This document shows positions 42,093 through 43,293 of a stretch of 43,293 nt of DNA, piece by piece. Below the pieces are notes generated by a model. That model saw only the letters and a program-made list of their open reading frames with translations. It was not told where the DNA came from and did no database searches. The stretch is from positions 1-43,293 of the forward strand of contig DATLEF010000170.1 in NCBI GenBank assembly GCA_035525455.1, read 5' to 3'. Every line of letters starts with the position of its first letter. Positions within the stretch are counted from its first letter, which is position 1. This DNA is from JAQGMV01 sp035525455 (lineage in GTDB: Bacteria; Pseudomonadota; Gammaproteobacteria; Burkholderiales; SG8-41). Position numbers and translations under genes: made by a program.

Positions 42093-43293
42093 ATGCCCAA
42101 AACACTGACCGCGCGCTTCGCCGAGCACATCCTCGCCATACGCTACGACGAGCTGCCGGCGGCGGCGATCGACGTCGCGAAGCAAGTCGCGCTCGACGGC
42201 CTGGCGGTTACGCTGGCTGGGGCCACCGAGCCTCTAGGCGTTGGCCGCATCTCGATCGAGTACGTGAAGGCTATGGGTGGTGCGCCCCAGGCGAGCGTCG
42301 TAGCGGGCGGTTTCAAAACGAGTATGCAGAGCGCCGCGTACGCCAACGGCACGATGGCGCACGCACTGGATTTCGACAATACCTGGTACCCGCTCAATCA
42401 TCCGACCTCACCGACGCTCGCCGCGATACTCGCGGTCGCGGAACACGAGGGCTTAAGCGGCAGGAAAGTGATCGAGGCGATCGTTGCGGCATTCGAAGTG
42501 CAGGGCCGCGTGAGGCTCGCCGCAACCGGCATGGAAACCGGATCGGGCTTTCACAAACCCGGCATGACAGGCACGCTCGGCGCAGTTGCAGGTGCTGGAC
42601 GCGCGCTCGATCTCGATCACCGGCAAATGCTGATGGCGCTCGGTCTCGCCGGCTCGCGAGCCGGCAGCATTTCGATCAACACGGGCACGATGACCAAATC
42701 CTCGCATTCGGGGCACGCTGCGCGCATGGGTGTCGAATGCGCGGTGCTTGCGCGCATGGGCTGGACGGCGAGCGCCGATCTGTTCGGCCCCAAAGGATTC
42801 TTCGACACGTTCTTCCACGGCCAGGGCGAGCCGGAGAAGCTCGTCGACGGATTTGCAAAGCCGCTCCGCATGATCGACCCGGGCGTGGGGTTCAAGAAGC
42901 ACCCGAGCAATTACTTCACGCATCGTCCCATAGACGCCGCGCTCGCGCTGCGCGCCGAGCACCGCCTCGATCCCGCCCAGATCGAGCGTGTCGAAGTCGT
43001 CTTCCCTCGATTCGATTACGTGAACCGCCCGCTCCCGGAAACCGGTCTCGACGGCAAGTTCAGCGTCCAGTACACGACGGCGATCGCGCTCTTGCACGGC
43101 GAGGTCACGATCGACTCGTTCACGAACGAAATGCGGTTTCACCCCGACGTGGAAGCCCTGCTGCGGCGGGTCGTGCTGAAAGTCGACGACGCGATCCCCA
43201 CCGATTTCGATCGCATGCACACGATCGTGAATGTCACGCTCAGAAACGGCACGCAGTATTCGAAGCGCGTCGCGGAGCTTTCCGGATGGATCG
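42093..43293 (+). CDS. MmgE/PrpD family protein, cut by the window end
   Basis: The first 400 residues of a protein that normally has about 450. It begins MPKTLTARFAEHILAIRY; a GTG two codons earlier (42087) is an alternative. Family landmarks are AHALDFDNTW (the HALDFDD-type motif), HKPGMTGTLGAVAGAGRALDL, TKSSHSGHAARMGVECAVLA and KKHPSNYFTHRPIDAAL. The family includes 2-methylcitrate dehydratase PrpD, immune-responsive cis-aconitate decarboxylase and many uncharacterised members. The match is to the general family, not specifically PrpD, so a methylcitrate role with the nearby prpB is only a possibility. The frame is uninterrupted to the last base. Confidence 0.88.
   Translation, partial: MPKTLTARFAEHILAIRYDELPAAAIDVAKQVALDGLAVTLAGATEPLGVGRISIEYVKAMGGAPQASVVAGGFKTSMQSAAYANGTMAHALDFDNTWYPLNHPTSPTLAAILAVAEHEGLSGRKVIEAIVAAFEVQGRVRLAATGMETGSGFHKPGMTGTLGAVAGAGRALDLDHRQMLMALGLAGSRAGSISINTGTMTKSSHSGHAARMGVECAVLARMGWTASADLFGPKGFFDTFFHGQGEPEKLVDGFAKPLRMIDPGVGFKKHPSNYFTHRPIDAALALRAEHRLDPAQIERVEVVFPRFDYVNRPLPETGLDGKFSVQYTTAIALLHGEVTIDSFTNEMRFHPDVEALLRRVVLKVDDAIPTDFDRMHTIVNVTLRNGTQYSKRVAELSGWI

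Overview
The window looks like ordinary chromosome from a high-GC betaproteobacterium, probably a Burkholderiales-like lineage. I judge this from the gene families, not from a database search: a Bug-type tripartite tricarboxylate receptor, a BPSS1780-type membrane protein, a DUF3426 zinc-ribbon protein next to prmA, an argH/algZ/algR/hemCDXY block, and hemA-prfA-prmC-grxD. There is no phage, plasmid or insertion-sequence gene and no CRISPR array. Genes are packed tightly, often with 4-base stop/start overlaps, and no gene-free stretch exceeds 300 bases.

Layout. 1-3.9 kb (+): a hairpin repeat, a macro-domain deacetylase, two leucine-degradation genes (methylcrotonyl-CoA carboxylase beta subunit and a LiuC-type hydratase), a cut-off N-terminus of HMG-CoA lyase, and a DUF2889 protein. 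3.9-8.1 kb (-): a three-gene coupled operon of a GcvT-like protein and two related flavoprotein-family proteins, the second without a Rossmann glycine motif. 8.2-9.7 kb (-): an exported NylB-like serine hydrolase and tRNA-Arg(CCG). 9.7-11.5 kb (+): a membrane-anchored di-haem cytochrome c and apaH. 11.5-18.6 kb (-): plsC, a glycine-zipper lipoprotein, a PfkB kinase, dgkA, gcvH, DUF3426, prmA, accC, accB, aroQ. 18.9-21.5 kb (-): tlpA, dsbD, cutA. 21.8-22.8 kb (+): a 2Fe-2S reductase. 22.8-28.7 kb (-): hemY, hemX, hemD, hemC and the AlgR/AlgZ two-component pair. 28.8-30.2 kb (+): argH.

30.2-30.5 kb holds two more copies of the hairpin repeat and a long imperfect palindrome centred on the xsc stop codon. 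30.4-34.0 kb: sulfoacetaldehyde acetyltransferase (xsc) and a BPSS1780 membrane protein (-), then a TauE/SafE exporter (+). 34.1-37.6 kb (-): grxD, prmC, prfA, hemA. 37.7-38.6 kb (-): prpB. 38.8 kb to the end (+): an IclR regulator, a CaiB/BaiF CoA-transferase, a Bug receptor, and an MmgE/PrpD protein cut by the window edge.

How the genes fit together: tetrapyrrole synthesis is split between hemA and hemCDXY. accB/accC supply the biotin half of acetyl-CoA carboxylase. dsbD, tlpA and the di-haem cytochrome belong to periplasmic redox and cytochrome c biology. xsc and the TauE/SafE exporter together suggest sulfonate carbon use with sulfite export. The right-hand cluster looks like uptake and CoA activation of an unidentified carboxylic acid. 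The least explained parts are the GcvT/flavoprotein operon, the hairpin repeat family, the palindrome at the end of xsc, and the truncated HMG-CoA lyase.
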